64,000 bases of DNA from CAWEHU01 sp963808965 (GTDB taxonomy: Bacteria; Pseudomonadota; Alphaproteobacteria; Acetobacterales; Acetobacteraceae), in NCBI GenBank assembly GCA_963808965.1, contig CAWEHU010000013.1, positions 1 through 64,000 on the forward strand, read 5' to 3'. Positions 63,696-64,000 of this stretch are shown one piece after another. A program made the position numbers and the translations under genes. A model generated the notes under the pieces. That model was not told the DNA's origin, made no database searches, and saw only the letters and a list, made by a program, of their open reading frames with translations. The first letter of the stretch is position 1, and each line of letters opens with the position of its first letter.

Positions 63696-64000
63696 TCATG
63701 GGACCGACGGTCGGCACGATGATCCGAGCTGTGTGTGCAGCCGCGATGCGAGGACACGCGCTTCGGCGATGTCGACGCAGTCCTCTGGTTCCGCAACCCG
63801 AGCGAGTGCTTGTGAAAGCCTCATCGCCGCCTCCGCAGGGCGACCAAGTCGAGTCTCGAGGCGGGCCACACTGAGGGCAACGCGCAGACCGAGCATGGCC
63901 GCGCCTTGTCGGGATGCCAGCTCGGCGGCCTCGGTGAACAGAAGCTGGGCCTGCGTGACGGCGGCCGGGTCCGCCGCGAGCGTCATCTCGGCCAAAGTGC
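63696..64000 (-). CDS. C-terminal end of a TPR-like helical protein, runs off the window
   Basis: About 100 residues are seen; the frame is open to the window edge. The sequence is helical and Ala-rich (AQLLFTEAAELASRQGAAM, LRVALSVARLETRLGRPAEAAMRLSQALARV). It resembles the last repeats of TPR proteins such as the adenylate-cyclase/LuxR-type predictors with C-terminal TPR, but the identity of the whole protein cannot be told from here. Confidence 0.6.
   Translation of the reverse strand, partial: TLAEMTLAADPAAVTQAQLLFTEAAELASRQGAAMLGLRVALSVARLETRLGRPAEAAMRLSQALARVAEPEDCVDIAEARVLASRLHTQLGSSCRPSVP

Noticed and set aside
1..64000. tRNA, rRNA, insertion sequence, integrase or phage genes
   Set aside because: None recognised on either strand; no cloverleaf-like element or transposase motif was found on reading.

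Overview
This is a GC-rich window from what is most likely an alphaproteobacterial methylotroph (Hyphomicrobiales-like). The evidence is a lanthanide-type XoxF methanol dehydrogenase, a full pqqABCDE set, tetrahydromethanopterin (H4MPT)-linked formaldehyde oxidation (fae, mtdB, mch, fhcABCD) with its cofactor-biosynthesis genes, and alphaproteobacterial housekeeping blocks. The genus is not established. No tRNA, rRNA, CRISPR array, insertion sequence or phage gene was seen.

Layout. 0.1-7.2 kb: an accessory catabolic island with a LysR regulator, an SDR dehydrogenase, a two-subunit transketolase and a TRAP transporter, followed by a relic of a second transketolase. 7.6-10.7 kb: pntAA-pntAB-pntB transhydrogenase. 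10.8-16.7 kb: glycosyltransferase, ABC exporter, pcm, small secreted Cys-rich protein, DoxX-like protein and CFA-type methyltransferase. 16.9-18.2 kb: rpsF-rpsR-rplI. 18.5-23.4 kb: TPR-thioredoxin, Lon-N-like protein, Trm112-like protein, DUF971, L,D-transpeptidase, ribA and a response regulator.

23.5-57 kb is a C1-metabolism island. xoxFGJ, pqqABCDE and a set of quinoprotein-associated genes (CXXXCW protein, SoxYZ-like carrier, metallo-beta-lactamase hydrolase, ABC permease and ATPase, beta-propeller, binding protein) make and support periplasmic methanol oxidation. The genes from 39.7 to 52 kb build H4MPT and methanofuran-like cofactors and carry formaldehyde through Fae, MtdB and Mch. fhcBADC finishes the route to formate. 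Many of these genes overlap by 4 bp and look translationally coupled.

57.2-63.1 kb holds the least explained part: an operon of YcaO, TfuA-like protein, a gluzincin metallopeptidase and a 202-residue protein ending in three perfect or near-perfect heptads (D/N-LVGRDG), plus a zinc-ribbon metallopeptidase. It looks like an uncharacterised peptide- or protein-backbone modification system and is the best candidate for something new. A lipocalin-like secreted protein and the end of a TPR-like protein close the window.

Caution: 16 genes carry about 23 frame breaks as read, nearly all equivalent to one extra base, often in short homopolymers and hitting core genes (pntB, ribA, pqqE, mch, fhcA). 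This looks like insertion-biased sequence error rather than gene decay. Those genes are annotated across the break.
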